Assembly (NCBI RefSeq): GCF_000687715.1
Contig: NZ_JHXD01000007.1
Coordinates: forward strand, 61,900-125,899
Length of the DNA: 64,000 nt
Reading direction: 5' to 3'
Source of the DNA: Xylanibacter ruminicola Ga6B6
GTDB taxonomy: Bacteria; Bacteroidota; Bacteroidia; Bacteroidales; Bacteroidaceae
How positions within the stretch are numbered: the first letter of the stretch is position 1; each line of letters starts with the position of its first letter. Under the pieces are notes generated by a model. The model did no database searches and was not told the DNA's origin. It worked only from the letters and a program-made list of their open reading frames with translations. The translations under genes were made by a program, and so were the position numbers. Positions 10,429 through 20,201 of the stretch are shown piece by piece.

Positions 10429-11337
10429 ATGAAACAGCAAGAAGAGATTACAATTCAGTCATTAGCTAACAACGAGGACGTACAGATTGGCTATTCGGAC
10501 AACGAAATTGTGGTTGTGGATAGTATCCAGCAGTTTACGCAGATAAGCAGCGCTCATGTGGCCATGAACGCCATTGTGATTTGTACCAGCGGAAAAGCGC
10601 AAGCACAGATGAACGGCATACAGATGGAACTGCATAGAAATCAGATTGCCATTATCCCACAGAACGTAACGGTGACCGATGTGATGGTAAGTCCCGACTT
10701 CGACGCAAAAGGCATGTTCCTTACCAACCGTATTCTGCGTAGTTTCCTGAACGAGAAAATCAGCGTTTGGAACGACATGATGTATATCCATCGCCAGCAT
10801 ATCGTAACGATGGACGAAGACGAGATTCTATTCTACACCCACTTCTACGACATGCTCACGCTGGCCATTGAGAAAGGCAAGGAGAACCCTTATCACACTG
10901 AGATTATCCAGGCTTTGCTCCGTTCGGCCATCCTTGGTCTTTGTGGCACCATGAAGTGGATGCTGTTAGCTGACAATTCTCCGCTCGGCTCCGCCGCTTG
11001 GCAACGCCAAGAATTATCATCCGGTAAAAGTCACTTCCAGCGTTTTCTGGATTTGCTGCACTCTACCGAGGTGAAGCACCGCACCGTTGAGGCGTATGCC
11101 AACGATTTGTACATCTCGCCCAAATATCTTACCACCATCTGCAAAAAGAATTCGGGCAAAACGGCCAACGAGTGGATTACCGAACATGTTTTAGAGGACA
11201 TACGCTACTATCTGAAACAAACCGACCTGAGCATCAAGCAGATATGCAACCAGCTGGGATTCCCTAACCCATCGTTCTTTGGTAAGTACGTAAAGGACCA
11301 CTTCGGCATGACACCGATGGAATTCAGGAAAGGCTAA
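10429..11337 (+). CDS. AraC family transcriptional regulator
   Basis: DNA-binding activator or repressor of 302 residues. The N-terminal half looks like a cupin-type sensing domain (IVICTSGKAQAQMNGIQMEL, with the short strands typical of that fold). The C-terminal 100 residues hold two helix-turn-helix motifs (VEAYANDLYISPKYLTTICK and IKQICNQLGFPNPSFFGKYV) and end in the usual GMTPMEFRK. It is divergent from the efflux operon across 159 bp, so it probably regulates that pump. The inducer is unknown. The -7 box is four bases before the start codon. A terminator follows at 11421. Confidence 0.93.
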   Translation: MKQQEEITIQSLANNEDVQIGYSDNEIVVVDSIQQFTQISSAHVAMNAIVICTSGKAQAQMNGIQMELHRNQIAIIPQNVTVTDVMVSPDFDAKGMFLTNRILRSFLNEKISVWNDMMYIHRQHIVTMDEDEILFYTHFYDMLTLAIEKGKENPYHTEIIQALLRSAILGLCGTMKWMLLADNSPLGSAAWQRQELSSGKSHFQRFLDLLHSTEVKHRTVEAYANDLYISPKYLTTICKKNSGKTANEWITEHVLEDIRYYLKQTDLSIKQICNQLGFPNPSFFGKYVKDHFGMTPMEFRKG

Positions 11338-11420
11338 AACATGGGCCAAGCAACGTTTGGTAAAGGAGATAGCCGACGAGGTATGGGGCACAAGCAAATA
11401 AAAAACATCCAAAAAACTAT

Positions 11421-11455
11421 AAATCCCAAGGCATAATACACCAGCTTTGGGATTT
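11421..11455 (+). terminator. Intrinsic terminator after AraC gene
   Basis: AAATCCCAAGGC (11421-11432) pairs with GCTTTGGGATTT (11444-11455), with one G-U pair, followed by a T run. The stem resembles the terminator at 4712. Confidence 0.8.
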
Positions 11456-11461
11456 TTTACG

Positions 11462-11469
11462 TATATTTG
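11462..11469 (+). promoter_or_regulatory. -7 box upstream of Gfo/Idh gene
   Basis: TATATTTG lies 29 bp before the ATG at 11499, immediately after the preceding terminator. Confidence 0.6.
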
Positions 11470-11498
11470 TCGGCATAAAAACCAAACTAAAGGATAAG

Positions 11499-12470
11499 AT
11501 GAAAGTAGGAATTATCGGAACAGGAAGGATTGCTGAGAAGGCAGCCATCACATTAAACGGACTGGACAACTGTGAGGCCTATGCTGTGGGCTCACGCCAA
11601 CAGGAAACGGCAGACGCTTTTGCTGCCAAGTGGAACATCCCCAAAGCTTACGGCAGTTATACAGAGTTGATAGCCGATAAGGATATCGACCTGGTGTATA
11701 TCGGCACCCCGCACTCGCACCATTACGATGTAACGCGCCAGGCCATCATGGCAGGCAAGCCCTGCTTGGTTGAGAAGGCGTTCATGGCCAACGCCACCCA
11801 GGCACAGGATATCATCCAACTGGCTCACGAAAAACAAGTATTCTTAGCCGAAGCCATCTGGACACGCTACCAGCCTGCCGTGGGCATCGTGAGGAAACTG
11901 ATGGCCGACGGACGTATCGGCCAGCCTCGACTGGTGACTGCCACCCTAGGCTATTCGATGGGCAACAAACCCCGCATCATGCGCCCCGACCTTTGCGGTG
12001 GTGCCCTACTCGACCTGGGCGTGTATGCCCTTAACTTTGTACGTATGTTCTGCGATGCCGATATCGATAGTATCGACGGCCACTGCGTGAAGAGCGATAC
12101 GGGGATGGACCTGACAAACGCCATCACCATCATTCTCAAGGATGGCATCCTGGCCAATGTGCAGTCGTCGGCCCAATGCGTGGGCGACAATATCGGCGTG
12201 ATAGCAGGCACCCTGGGCAATATCATCATCGACAACATCAACAATCCCCAAACGATAACCCTCAACGGCCCCGACCGTACGTTTGTTGAAACCATCCACG
12301 TGCCACAACAGATAACAGGCTACGAATACCAGTTCCTGGCTTGCCGACAGGCACTCATCGACAAGCTATCGGAGCCGCGCGAGATGCCACACGCCGAAAC
12401 CCTTTACATCATGCAGCTGATGGACGAGCTACGCCGTAAATGGGGCGTGCGCTATCCGATGGACAACTGA
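11499..12470 (+). CDS. Gfo/Idh/MocA family oxidoreductase
   Basis: NAD(P)-dependent sugar or sugar-derivative dehydrogenase of 323 residues. The N-terminal Rossmann fold opens with the glycine-rich VGIIGTGRIAEK. The family signature follows at YIGTPHSHHYDVTRQAIMAG and VEKAFMANATQAQDI; the Lys of the E-K motif is the usual catalytic lysine. AEAIWTRYQP points to the dihydrodiol-dehydrogenase-like branch. It is a single-gene unit with its own promoter. Substrate not assignable from sequence. Confidence 0.9.
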   Translation: MKVGIIGTGRIAEKAAITLNGLDNCEAYAVGSRQQETADAFAAKWNIPKAYGSYTELIADKDIDLVYIGTPHSHHYDVTRQAIMAGKPCLVEKAFMANATQAQDIIQLAHEKQVFLAEAIWTRYQPAVGIVRKLMADGRIGQPRLVTATLGYSMGNKPRIMRPDLCGGALLDLGVYALNFVRMFCDADIDSIDGHCVKSDTGMDLTNAITIILKDGILANVQSSAQCVGDNIGVIAGTLGNIIIDNINNPQTITLNGPDRTFVETIHVPQQITGYEYQFLACRQALIDKLSEPREMPHAETLYIMQLMDELRRKWGVRYPMDN

Positions 12471-12541
12471 CAGCATTCTCGGGTTCGCTGAAGAACTTCG
12501 GGCCTTGGTTGATTAAATTAGGCGGATAAGGGCAAATGCAT

Positions 12542-12549
12542 TACTTTTG
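12542..12549 (+). promoter_or_regulatory. -7 box of polyphosphate operon promoter
   Basis: TACTTTTG ends 9 bp before the ATG at 12559. It overlaps the in-frame TTG at 12547, which argues against that TTG as start codon. Confidence 0.65.
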
Positions 12550-12558
12550 CCCCCGCTT

Positions 12559-13314
12559 ATGACAACAATCAACAACATACTGGGCACCTTTGCCCCGATC
12601 ACACTCGAGCAGATGAGCAGCGTAAAGCTCATGAATCGCACAGATACCAAGTTTGTTACAAACATGGCTAAGCTGCACCTGCTGCTGGAGATGGCACAAG
12701 CCGATTACTTTGTGCAGGACATAGATGGCGAACGTAATCTGGAGTACGACACCACGTACCTTGATACCTACAACTTCGACATGTACAACCAGCACCAGTG
12801 GAACCATACCAACCGTCAGAAGATACGGTTCCGCACCTACTGCGTAAGTGGTTTGCAGTTTATGGAGGTCAAGACCAAGAACAACCACGGGCGCACCAGG
12901 AAAAAACGCATAGAGGTAAGCAATATGGATGTTACCGAGGAACAGAAACGCCTGTTTCTCGGCCAGCATCTGCGCTACGATGTCGATACCTTACAGCCGG
13001 CACTCAACAATCATTTCCGTCGCATCACACTCGTCAACAAAGCCAAGACCGAACGCCTTACCATCGACCAGCAGCTATGCTTTCACAACCTCATCAGCGG
13101 TGTTAACAAACAGATGGACAACCTGGTGATTATCGAACTGAAACGCGACGGACTCATCTACTCGCCCATACTCCACATGCTGCGCCAGCTGCACATCCAT
13201 CCGCACGGATTCTCCAAATACAGCATCGGGTCGGCACTCACCAATCCGCAACTGCAGGTAAACCGTTTTAAGTGCAAACTCATCGAAATAGGAAAACTAG
13301 TAAACAATTCATAA
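12559..13314 (+). CDS. VTC-domain polyphosphate polymerase-like protein
   Basis: Member of the VTC domain family (catalytic domain of the yeast vacuolar transporter chaperone, which makes polyphosphate from ATP). 251 residues from the ATG at 12559. The tunnel-lining basic residues expected of this fold are visible: RTDTKFV near residue 20, KIRFRTYC near 90, EVKTKNNHGRTRKKRIEV near 105, IIELKRDG near 195 and KYSIG near 220. It is followed with one base between by a DUF4956 membrane protein and then a DUF2490 protein. This three-gene order suggests polyphosphate synthesis coupled to the envelope, but the activity is inferred. Confidence 0.85.
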   Translation: MTTINNILGTFAPITLEQMSSVKLMNRTDTKFVTNMAKLHLLLEMAQADYFVQDIDGERNLEYDTTYLDTYNFDMYNQHQWNHTNRQKIRFRTYCVSGLQFMEVKTKNNHGRTRKKRIEVSNMDVTEEQKRLFLGQHLRYDVDTLQPALNNHFRRITLVNKAKTERLTIDQQLCFHNLISGVNKQMDNLVIIELKRDGLIYSPILHMLRQLHIHPHGFSKYSIGSALTNPQLQVNRFKCKLIEIGKLVNNS

Positions 13315-13315
13315 T

Positions 13316-13993
13316 ATGCAAGACATTTTTTCGAACGGCTTCGGCGACACGCTTCTCAGGTTCGCCATCTGTGTTTTAGTAAACTGGGCTATCGTACACT
13401 TCCTGTACTTCCGCAAGGGCAAACGGCAGGACTTTTATTTCACCTTCATGGTCATCTCGGTAGCCATCTATTTCTTGGTATACCTCATGATGGGTATGGA
13501 TCGCGGCAAGGCCACCATGGGTGTAGGGTTAGGTCTGTTTGGCATTTTCTCGATCATGCGCTACCGCACCGACTCCATGCCTGTACGCGAAATGACGTAT
13601 CTGTTTGTGGTCATCTGCCTGTCGGTGGTTCATGCCATGGCCGACTCGTTAGGTATCGATGTCAACGGACGGCTCATCGGCACCCCGGTGATGGAACTGG
13701 TAGTGATTGATGTGATAACCATTCTGGTCATCACGCTGTTAGAGCGCACGCTGAAGATAGAAACCTCGAAGTTGGTGCAGTACGACCGCATCGAACTGAT
13801 TAAGCCCGAGAAACGCCAGGAACTGATAGCCGATCTGGAGCTGCGCCTGGGCATCGCGGTAACCGATGTAAAGGTGGGCGCCATCGACTTTTTGCGCGAT
13901 ATGGCCATGCTGCGTGTGTACTACCAGGGCGATGGCGATAAGGAGATAGATAACAAACTAAAAATTAAAAACTCAGAGTATGCAAATGTGTAA
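13316..13993 (+). CDS. DUF4956 membrane protein
   Basis: Inner-membrane protein of 225 residues with about four or five hydrophobic segments (residues 15-30, 42-60, 66-80, 92-110, 125-142) and a cytosolic C-terminal domain of about 80 residues (ELIKPEKRQELIADLELRLGI). The FSIMRYRTDSMPVREMTYLF stretch is the family signature. It is coupled to the VTC-domain gene (1-bp gap) and overlaps the next gene by 14 bp, so probably co-translated. Function is not established; a partner for the polyphosphate polymerase is the natural guess. Confidence 0.85.
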   Translation: MQDIFSNGFGDTLLRFAICVLVNWAIVHFLYFRKGKRQDFYFTFMVISVAIYFLVYLMMGMDRGKATMGVGLGLFGIFSIMRYRTDSMPVREMTYLFVVICLSVVHAMADSLGIDVNGRLIGTPVMELVVIDVITILVITLLERTLKIETSKLVQYDRIELIKPEKRQELIADLELRLGIAVTDVKVGAIDFLRDMAMLRVYYQGDGDKEIDNKLKIKNSEYANV

Positions 13994-14705
13994 GTATTAT
14001 GTGGCTGCGCTGCTGTTAATGGGTAGCATGCCAACTATGGCCCAGAGTGACGACTTTGGTCTGTGGAGCGAAGTAAACCTGGAGAAGAAACTTAGTAAGA
14101 AGTGGAGCCTGGATGCAGGTGTGGAGTACCGTAATCGTGACAACATGAAGACTGCCGACCGCTGGAGCTTTGGTGTTGATGCTAACTACAAACTCACCAA
14201 CTGGCTCAAGCTTTCGGCAGGCTACTCATTATTAAACGATCATTATTACAAGCTGAATGATAGCGGCAAGAAATATGCCGATTACTGGGGGCTGCGCCAC
14301 CGTTTCAACGTATCGGCCACAGCCAGCCAGTCGTTTGGCAACCTTACCCTGTCGCTACGCGAGCGCTGGCAGTACACCTATACCCCCGAAACCACCGTGC
14401 AGCGCTACTACACCGCTAATGGTACCGAGGCCGACGAACATACCTACAGCGGCAAAGGCAAGAACGTGTGGCGTAACCGCCTGCAGGCCAAATATAAGCT
14501 TGGCAACCTGTTCCGCCCCTATGCCAATGTCGAAACCTACCTATCAAACGGTTGGGATAAGATACGCTATGCCGTCGGTACCGAGCTGCGCTTAAACAAG
14601 CAACACTCATTCGATATCAAATACATGTACCAGCATCCCTTCGGCCAGGATGATACCGACGGTAACCGCCACATCCTTGGCCTGGGATACACGTATAAGT
14701 TCTAG
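13980..14705 (+). CDS. DUF2490 outer-membrane beta-barrel-like protein
   Basis: Secreted protein of 241 residues with a signal peptide ending TMAQ. The rest alternates short amphipathic strands (WSLDAGVEYRNRDN, LKLSAGYSLLNDHYY, LTLSLRERWQYTYT) and ends in an aromatic residue (YTYKF), the pattern of an outer-membrane barrel. ATGs at 13980 and 13986 are both possible starts. It closes the VTC-DUF4956-DUF2490 operon. Its stop codon overlaps that of the convergent P-type ATPase within one CTAG at 14702-14705. Confidence 0.85.
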   Translation: MQMCKYYVAALLLMGSMPTMAQSDDFGLWSEVNLEKKLSKKWSLDAGVEYRNRDNMKTADRWSFGVDANYKLTNWLKLSAGYSLLNDHYYKLNDSGKKYADYWGLRHRFNVSATASQSFGNLTLSLRERWQYTYTPETTVQRYYTANGTEADEHTYSGKGKNVWRNRLQAKYKLGNLFRPYANVETYLSNGWDKIRYAVGTELRLNKQHSFDIKYMYQHPFGQDDTDGNRHILGLGYTYKF

Positions 14706-16600
14706 GCGCGCAGGGTACGCATCGCATTCAGCACGGCCAGCACCGTTACGCCCACATCGGCAAACACGGCCATCCACATGGTTGCCACACCAAAGGCAGC
14801 CAGAACCAGCACAGCCAACTTAATTCCGATGGCCAGCCATACATTCTGTCGGGCGATGGCCAGTGTTCTGCGGGCTATACCGATGGCCGTTGCTATCTTC
14901 GATGGCTTATCGTCCATCAGCACCACGTCGGCAGCCTCTATGGCCGCATCGCTGCCCAGGCCGCCCATGGCTATACCTATATCGGCACGCGCCAATACAG
15001 GCGCATCGTTAATGCCATCGCCTACAAAGGCCAGCCCATCCCCCATCAGCTGCTCAACATGGGCAACCTTATCGGCAGGCATCAACTCAGCATGGTATTC
15101 GGTCAGCCCCAGCTGCTTGGCCACGTTATCGGCCACTTCTTTGCGGTCGCCCGTCAGCATCACCGTACGGTTCACGCCCAGTGCATGCAGGGCCGCAATG
15201 GCCTCGGCACTATCCGCCTTTATCTGGTCGTTAATCACAATATGTCCGGCATAGGTTCCGTTAATAGCCACGTGGATAATCGTGCCCGTATGGTGACAGT
15301 CGTGCCACTTGGCACCGATGGCATCCATCAGTTTGGTATTACCCACAGCCACCTCGCGCTCACCCACCTTGGCTATGATGCCCTGTCCGGCCATCTCGCG
15401 CACATCGCTCACCTCGCAGCCATCAGTAGCCTCGTCGGGGAACGCATCACGCAGGGCCGCACCAATCGGGTGAGTTGAGAAGTGCTCCACATGAGCCGCC
15501 AAGTGCAGCAGCTGGTGATCGTCGATAGCCTCAGGATGCACAGCCGTTACGGCAAACTGTCCGTGCGTAAGCGTACCCGTTTTATCAAACACCACCGTAC
15601 GCACCTTTGCCAGCACATCCAAGTAGTTCGCACCCTTTATCAGGATACCACGGCGCGAGGCACCGCCGATGCCACCAAAGAATGTCAGGGGCACGCTGAT
15701 AACCAACGCACAGGGGCACGACACTACCAGGAACATCAGCGCTCTGTACAGCCAGGTGCTGAAGGCCCCACCCAGCAGTGTAGGCACAATGGCCAGGGCG
15801 ATGGCGGCAAACACCACGATAGGCGTATAGATACGGGCAAAACGGGTAATAAACGTTTCGCTCTGCGACTTATGTTCGCCGGCATCCTCAACCAGCTTGA
15901 TAATCTTCGAAACCGTGCTCTCGCCGTAGGGCTTGGTCACGCGTACACGCAGCACGCCACTCAGGTTTACGCAGCCCGATATCACCTCGTCGTCCTCGGC
16001 CACATCGCGGGGCAACGATTCGCCTGTCAGCGCCACCGTATTCAGCGCACTCGTACCGTCGATAATCACACCATCCAGAGGCACACGTTCACCCGGACGG
16101 ATCACAATCACGTCGCCCACCTTCACCTCATCCGGCTTTACGCGCTTGTCGCCATCAGCCAGTGTGGCATAGTCGGGTTTAATCTCCATCAGGTGTGCAA
16201 TGCTGTCGCGACTCTTTCCCTCGGCATAGCCCTCAAACAGCTCACCCACCTGAAAGAACAGCATCACAAACACCGCCTCGGGAAACTGTGTCTCGGCCCC
16301 AGGCAGGAAACCGATGCACAGGGCGCCGATGGTGGCAATACTCATCAGGAAGTGCTCGTTAAACGGCTCGCCCTCCAGCAAACCCTCAGCCGCCTCCTTC
16401 AGCGTATCATGGCCTATTATTAAGTAAGGTACCAGATATACCAGCAGCAGCTGCCACGTGGGCAGTGCCAGCTGGTGTTCTACTATTACTGCCCCAACCA
16501 GCAGCACAGCCGATATGACAATCAGCCTCAATTGTTCACGAGTGTTATGCTCCTCGTGGTGGTGCTCATGTTCACCGCAATATTCGCAATTCTTTTCCAT
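14702..16600 (-). CDS. Heavy-metal P1B-type ATPase (ZntA/CadA type)
   Basis: ATP-driven exporter of divalent metals (Zn, Cd or Pb by family). The start is set at MEKNCEYCGEH because the promoter box lies within the longer open frame; 633 residues. A short Cys/His-rich tail (residues 4-17) replaces the usual N-terminal HMA domain. Other marks are the TGES actuator loop, the transmembrane metal site SCPCAL, phosphorylation motif DKTGTLT, HP in STHPIGAAL and the hinge GDGINDAPVLARADIGIAMG. Convergent with the DUF2490 gene, sharing the CTAG stop. Metal specificity is inferred. Confidence 0.95.
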   Translation of the reverse strand: MEKNCEYCGEHEHHHEEHNTREQLRLIVISAVLLVGAVIVEHQLALPTWQLLLVYLVPYLIIGHDTLKEAAEGLLEGEPFNEHFLMSIATIGALCIGFLPGAETQFPEAVFVMLFFQVGELFEGYAEGKSRDSIAHLMEIKPDYATLADGDKRVKPDEVKVGDVIVIRPGERVPLDGVIIDGTSALNTVALTGESLPRDVAEDDEVISGCVNLSGVLRVRVTKPYGESTVSKIIKLVEDAGEHKSQSETFITRFARIYTPIVVFAAIALAIVPTLLGGAFSTWLYRALMFLVVSCPCALVISVPLTFFGGIGGASRRGILIKGANYLDVLAKVRTVVFDKTGTLTHGQFAVTAVHPEAIDDHQLLHLAAHVEHFSTHPIGAALRDAFPDEATDGCEVSDVREMAGQGIIAKVGEREVAVGNTKLMDAIGAKWHDCHHTGTIIHVAINGTYAGHIVINDQIKADSAEAIAALHALGVNRTVMLTGDRKEVADNVAKQLGLTEYHAELMPADKVAHVEQLMGDGLAFVGDGINDAPVLARADIGIAMGGLGSDAAIEAADVVLMDDKPSKIATAIGIARRTLAIARQNVWLAIGIKLAVLVLAAFGVATMWMAVFADVGVTVLAVLNAMRTLRA

Positions 16601-16630
16601 ATGCTTAATCCTTTTTATTGTTTCTGGGTG

Positions 16631-16638
16631 CAAAGATA
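16631..16638 (-). promoter_or_regulatory. -7 box of P-type ATPase promoter
   Basis: The minus strand reads TATCTTTG, 30 bp upstream of the ATG at 16600. It excludes the further upstream in-frame start codon. Confidence 0.65.
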
Positions 16639-16694
16639 CGCAGTATTTCCTGCAACTTGGTTGCAAATAATTTGGTGATGTGCTAAAATTGCAT

Positions 16695-16702
16695 TATCTT
16701 TG
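16695..16702 (+). promoter_or_regulatory. -7 box of pepT promoter
   Basis: TATCTTTG ends 9 bp before the ATG at 16712. The TTG at 16700 is part of this box and not a start. Confidence 0.65.
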
Positions 16703-16711
16703 CAGGCAATT

Positions 16712-17935
16712 ATGGACATTACAGAAAGATTTATAAACTATACCCAGTTTGACACACAGTCGGCTGAGGATAGCGACACCGTACCGAGTACGGCGAAACA
16801 ACTGGTGTTTGCCGAGTACTTGAAGAAAGAACTGGAACATGAGGGACTGAGTGATGTGGAGATGGACGACAAGGGTTACATCTACGCTACACTGAAGGCT
16901 AACACCAAAGATGAGATTCCTACCATTGGATTTATTTCGCACTATGATACCAGCCCCGACTGCTCGGGTGCAGACATCAAGCCACACATTGTGCATAACT
17001 ACGACGGCAGCGACATTCTGCTATCGGAGGGTATCATGATGAGTACCGCCAAATTCCCAGAGCTGCTGCAGCACACAGGCGAGGACCTGATAGTGACGGA
17101 TGGTACCACCCTGCTGGGCGCCGACGACAAGGCGGGCATTGCCGAGATAGTAGAGGCGATGTGCTACCTGCGCGACCATAAGGAGATAAAGCACGGCGAT
17201 ATTCGCGTGGCGTTTAATCCCGACGAGGAGATTGGCATGGGCGCGCACCACTTTGATGTGGAGAAATTCGGCTGCGAATGGGGCTACACGATGGATGGCG
17301 GCGATGTGGGCGAGCTGGAGTTTGAGAACTTTAATGCCGCCAGCGCGAAGATAACGATAAAAGGCGTAAGCGTGCATCCTGGCTATGCTAAGGACAAGAT
17401 GGTGAATGCCAACCTGCTGGCGATGGAACTGGCTGCCATGCTGCCTGCCGACGAGCGCCCCGAGACCACCGAGGGCTATCAGGGATTCTATCACCTGCTG
17501 GGTGTACAGGGCAACGTAGAGAAAGCGAGCATGCACTACATTATACGCGACCACGACCGCGACCGCTTTGAGGAGCGCAAGCGCACACTGGCCAGCGTAG
17601 TGGCTGCGATGAACGAGAAATACGGCGAGGGTACGGTAATACTTGAAACCAAGGACCAGTACTACAACATGAAGGAGAAGATTGACCCGCAGATGCACGT
17701 GATAGACCTGGTGCTGCACGCCATGCAGGACTGCGGCGTGGCTCCAAAAGTAAAGCCTATACGTGGCGGCACGGATGGTGCACAGCTGAGTTTTAAAGGT
17801 TTGCCCTGCCCCAACATTTTTGCAGGCGGCGTGAACTTTCATGGACCTTACGAGTTTGTAAGCATCCAATCGATGAACAAAGCAAAAGAGGTAATCATCA
17901 AGATATGCGAGCTGACAGCCGGGTTTAATCTTTAA
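16712..17935 (+). CDS. pepT: Peptidase T (tripeptide aminopeptidase)
   Basis: Zinc metallopeptidase of the M20B family that removes N-terminal residues from tripeptides in the cytosol. 407 residues from the ATG at 16712. The dinuclear zinc ligands are visible in [26 protein letters not shown] (bridging Asp), [11 protein letters not shown] (catalytic and ligand Glu) and [12 protein letters not shown], with the last His in NFHGPYEF. Length is normal for PepT. Its 3' end overlaps the convergent antiporter gene by 11 bp. Monocistronic with its own promoter. Confidence 0.95.
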   Translation: MDITERFINYTQFDTQSAEDSDTVPSTAKQLVFAEYLKKELEHEGLSDVEMDDKGYIYATLKANTKDEIPTIGFISHYDTSPDCSGADIKPHIVHNYDGSDILLSEGIMMSTAKFPELLQHTGEDLIVTDGTTLLGADDKAGIAEIVEAMCYLRDHKEIKHGDIRVAFNPDEEIGMGAHHFDVEKFGCEWGYTMDGGDVGELEFENFNAASAKITIKGVSVHPGYAKDKMVNANLLAMELAAMLPADERPETTEGYQGFYHLLGVQGNVEKASMHYIIRDHDRDRFEERKRTLASVVAAMNEKYGEGTVILETKDQYYNMKEKIDPQMHVIDLVLHAMQDCGVAPKVKPIRGGTDGAQLSFKGLPCPNIFAGGVNFHGPYEFVSIQSMNKAKEVIIKICELTAGFNL

Positions 17936-20189
17936 TATTAAACAGGGCGTCGAGTGATTCCTGCTCGCCTACCACCCAGATGATATCACCTGCACGGAAC
18001 TTACGATTAGGACTATAGGGGGAGAGGCTTTCCTTTCCCTCTTCTAATCCTACCACCATACAGCTAAAGCGATCGCGGATACGGCTCTCGACGAGGGTCT
18101 GGCCTACAAACGGGCTATCGGTACCGATAATGAGTTGGCGCAGCTTCATCTCGCGCATCTCTACATCTACATCGGCACCCAGCACCTCGTTCTCGATGGC
18201 ATCGCGGAAAGCTGTGAACTGCTGGTCGCTACCGATGACCTGAAGCACATCGCCTGGGAACAGGATGTTATAACCATCGGGGATATTTATACGACGGCCA
18301 CCACGCAGAATACTACTAACATGCACACCATACTTGGTACCCAACTTGAGCTGAGCCAACGACTGGCCCATCCAGCAGGAATTGAATGGCAGGGTGAATT
18401 CGGCAATATGGATATCGCGATCGAGCAGCTTTCCCTCGTACAGCGGACGTTTCTTGCCATGCACCTGGGCCTCGATATCGCGCGAACGCAGGTTCTGGAT
18501 AAACAGGCGCTCGAGTGTGATGCTACGATGCTTGGTACGGCGCGAGAGGATGATGAGCACGATAACCACAAAGCCGATGGTTATCATCAAGGCATTGGTG
18601 AAGCGGCTGAGGAAATTGCAGATGTAGAAGATAAAGCTGACGGCAATGAGGAAACGTACCAGGATGGTGAACAGCAATGGCAAACGGTTGCGATTGCTCT
18701 CGGCCCACAGGGCTTTCCACTCCTCGCTGTGATTCTTCTTCATGACCATGGCACGCAGGAATGGTGCGATGAGGGCCACGGTGAGCACACCGGTAATGGC
18801 GTTGGCATACCAATGGAGCTCCCAGCCGGGCAGCATTTTGCGGGTTACGGGCAGCACAAAGGCAAACATCATAGCAATGGATGCCGACGAAAGGATGGAG
18901 TAAACAATGGTGTTGATGGCCATCTGTGTGAGCAGGCGCTTCCACTTGCTCTCCTCCTGACTATGGGTATTGCCCATGGTCAACTGGTTAAGCGACTTAA
19001 TAAGCTTACCAGGCAGGCGCTTCTCTAAGTTATTATAAGCTGGCGTGGCCAGACGAATCATGTAAGGAGTCAAGAAGGTAGTGATGACAGATACGGCTAC
19101 CACCACGGGGTAAAGGAAATCGCCAATAACGCCCAGCGACAAACCTAACGAGGCGATGATGAACGAGAACTCACCTATCTGTGCCATTGAGAAGCCGCAA
19201 CGCATGGCCGACTTGAGCGACTGGCCGCCTAACATGAACGAGATGGTGCCGAACAGGCTCTGGCCTACAATAATAGTGAGTACCAGACAGAGGATAGGTA
19301 TGGCATATTCGACCAGAATCTTAGGATCGACCAGCATACCTACCGACACGAAGAACACGGCTCCGAAGAGGTTCTTAACGGGCTCGACGAGTTTCTCGAT
19401 ACGCTCGGCCTCGATGGTCTCGGCCAGGATGCTACCCATGATAAAAGCGCCGAAAGCTGAGCTGAAACCAACCTTGGTTGAGAATACCGCCATGGCACAA
19501 CACAAACCCAAGGCTACGATGAGCAGCACCTCGTTATTGATGAGTCGGCGCACGCGGCGCAAAAACAGGGGGATGGCAAAGATACCCACCACCAGCCATA
19601 GTATGAGGAAGAATCCGATACGCATGACCGACTGCAAAAGCTGTCCGCCACCCATATCTGAACCGCTGGCCAGGGCACTCAGCATTACCATCATGACAAT
19701 GGCCAGGATATCCTCGAGGATAAGCACACTCATCACCATGCCGGCAAACTGCTGCTGGCGCAATCCAAGATCGTCGAAAGCCTTATAGATAATGGTGGTA
19801 CTCGACATGGCGAGCATACCTCCTAAGAAAATGCAGTCCATCTTACCCCAGCTGAACACATGGCCCACCACGATACCCAGCATCATCATACAGAAGATGA
19901 TGGTGATAGCGGATATGACGGGCGAGGCGCCCATCTTAAGAATCTTCTTGAACGAGAAATCCAATCCCAACGAGAACAGCAGGAACATCACACCGATATC
20001 GGCCCACAGATGGACGTTGGCCATATCAACAGCCGATGGCGTATAGGTCATGTTAGGACTAACCAGGAAACCTGCCACGATATAGCCCAGCACTAGGGGC
20101 TGCTTTAAGCGTTTAAATATGAGCGTAACCACACCTGCCACCATCAGGATGAGTGCCAGGTCGGCTATCATTGGGGGTAATTCTGCCAT
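17925..20189 (-). CDS. Kef-type cation/proton antiporter with two TrkA-C domains
   Basis: Inner-membrane monovalent cation:proton antiporter (CPA2 family), 754 residues. About 12 transmembrane segments occupy residues 5-400 ([38 protein letters not shown]). More membrane segments lie around 440-570. Two RCK-C/TrkA-C regulatory domains fill the C-terminus (about 620-680 and 690-750, with [20 protein letters not shown] and [20 protein letters not shown]). No full NAD-binding RCK-N domain is evident. It lies 12 bp downstream of the LptD-like gene and may be cotranscribed. The transported ion is uncertain. Confidence 0.92.
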   Translation of the reverse strand: MAELPPMIADLALILMVAGVVTLIFKRLKQPLVLGYIVAGFLVSPNMTYTPSAVDMANVHLWADIGVMFLLFSLGLDFSFKKILKMGASPVISAITIIFCMMMLGIVVGHVFSWGKMDCIFLGGMLAMSSTTIIYKAFDDLGLRQQQFAGMVMSVLILEDILAIVMMVMLSALASGSDMGGGQLLQSVMRIGFFLILWLVVGIFAIPLFLRRVRRLINNEVLLIVALGLCCAMAVFSTKVGFSSAFGAFIMGSILAETIEAERIEKLVEPVKNLFGAVFFVSVGMLVDPKILVEYAIPILCLVLTIIVGQSLFGTISFMLGGQSLKSAMRCGFSMAQIGEFSFIIASLGLSLGVIGDFLYPVVVAVSVITTFLTPYMIRLATPAYNNLEKRLPGKLIKSLNQLTMGNTHSQEESKWKRLLTQMAINTIVYSILSSASIAMMFAFVLPVTRKMLPGWELHWYANAITGVLTVALIAPFLRAMVMKKNHSEEWKALWAESNRNRLPLLFTILVRFLIAVSFIFYICNFLSRFTNALMITIGFVVIVLIILSRRTKHRSITLERLFIQNLRSRDIEAQVHGKKRPLYEGKLLDRDIHIAEFTLPFNSCWMGQSLAQLKLGTKYGVHVSSILRGGRRINIPDGYNILFPGDVLQVIGSDQQFTAFRDAIENEVLGADVDVEMREMKLRQLIIGTDSPFVGQTLVESRIRDRFSCMVVGLEEGKESLSPYSPNRKFRAGDIIWVVGEQESLDALFNIKD

Positions 20190-20201
20190 AGCGTACTAAG
20201 T

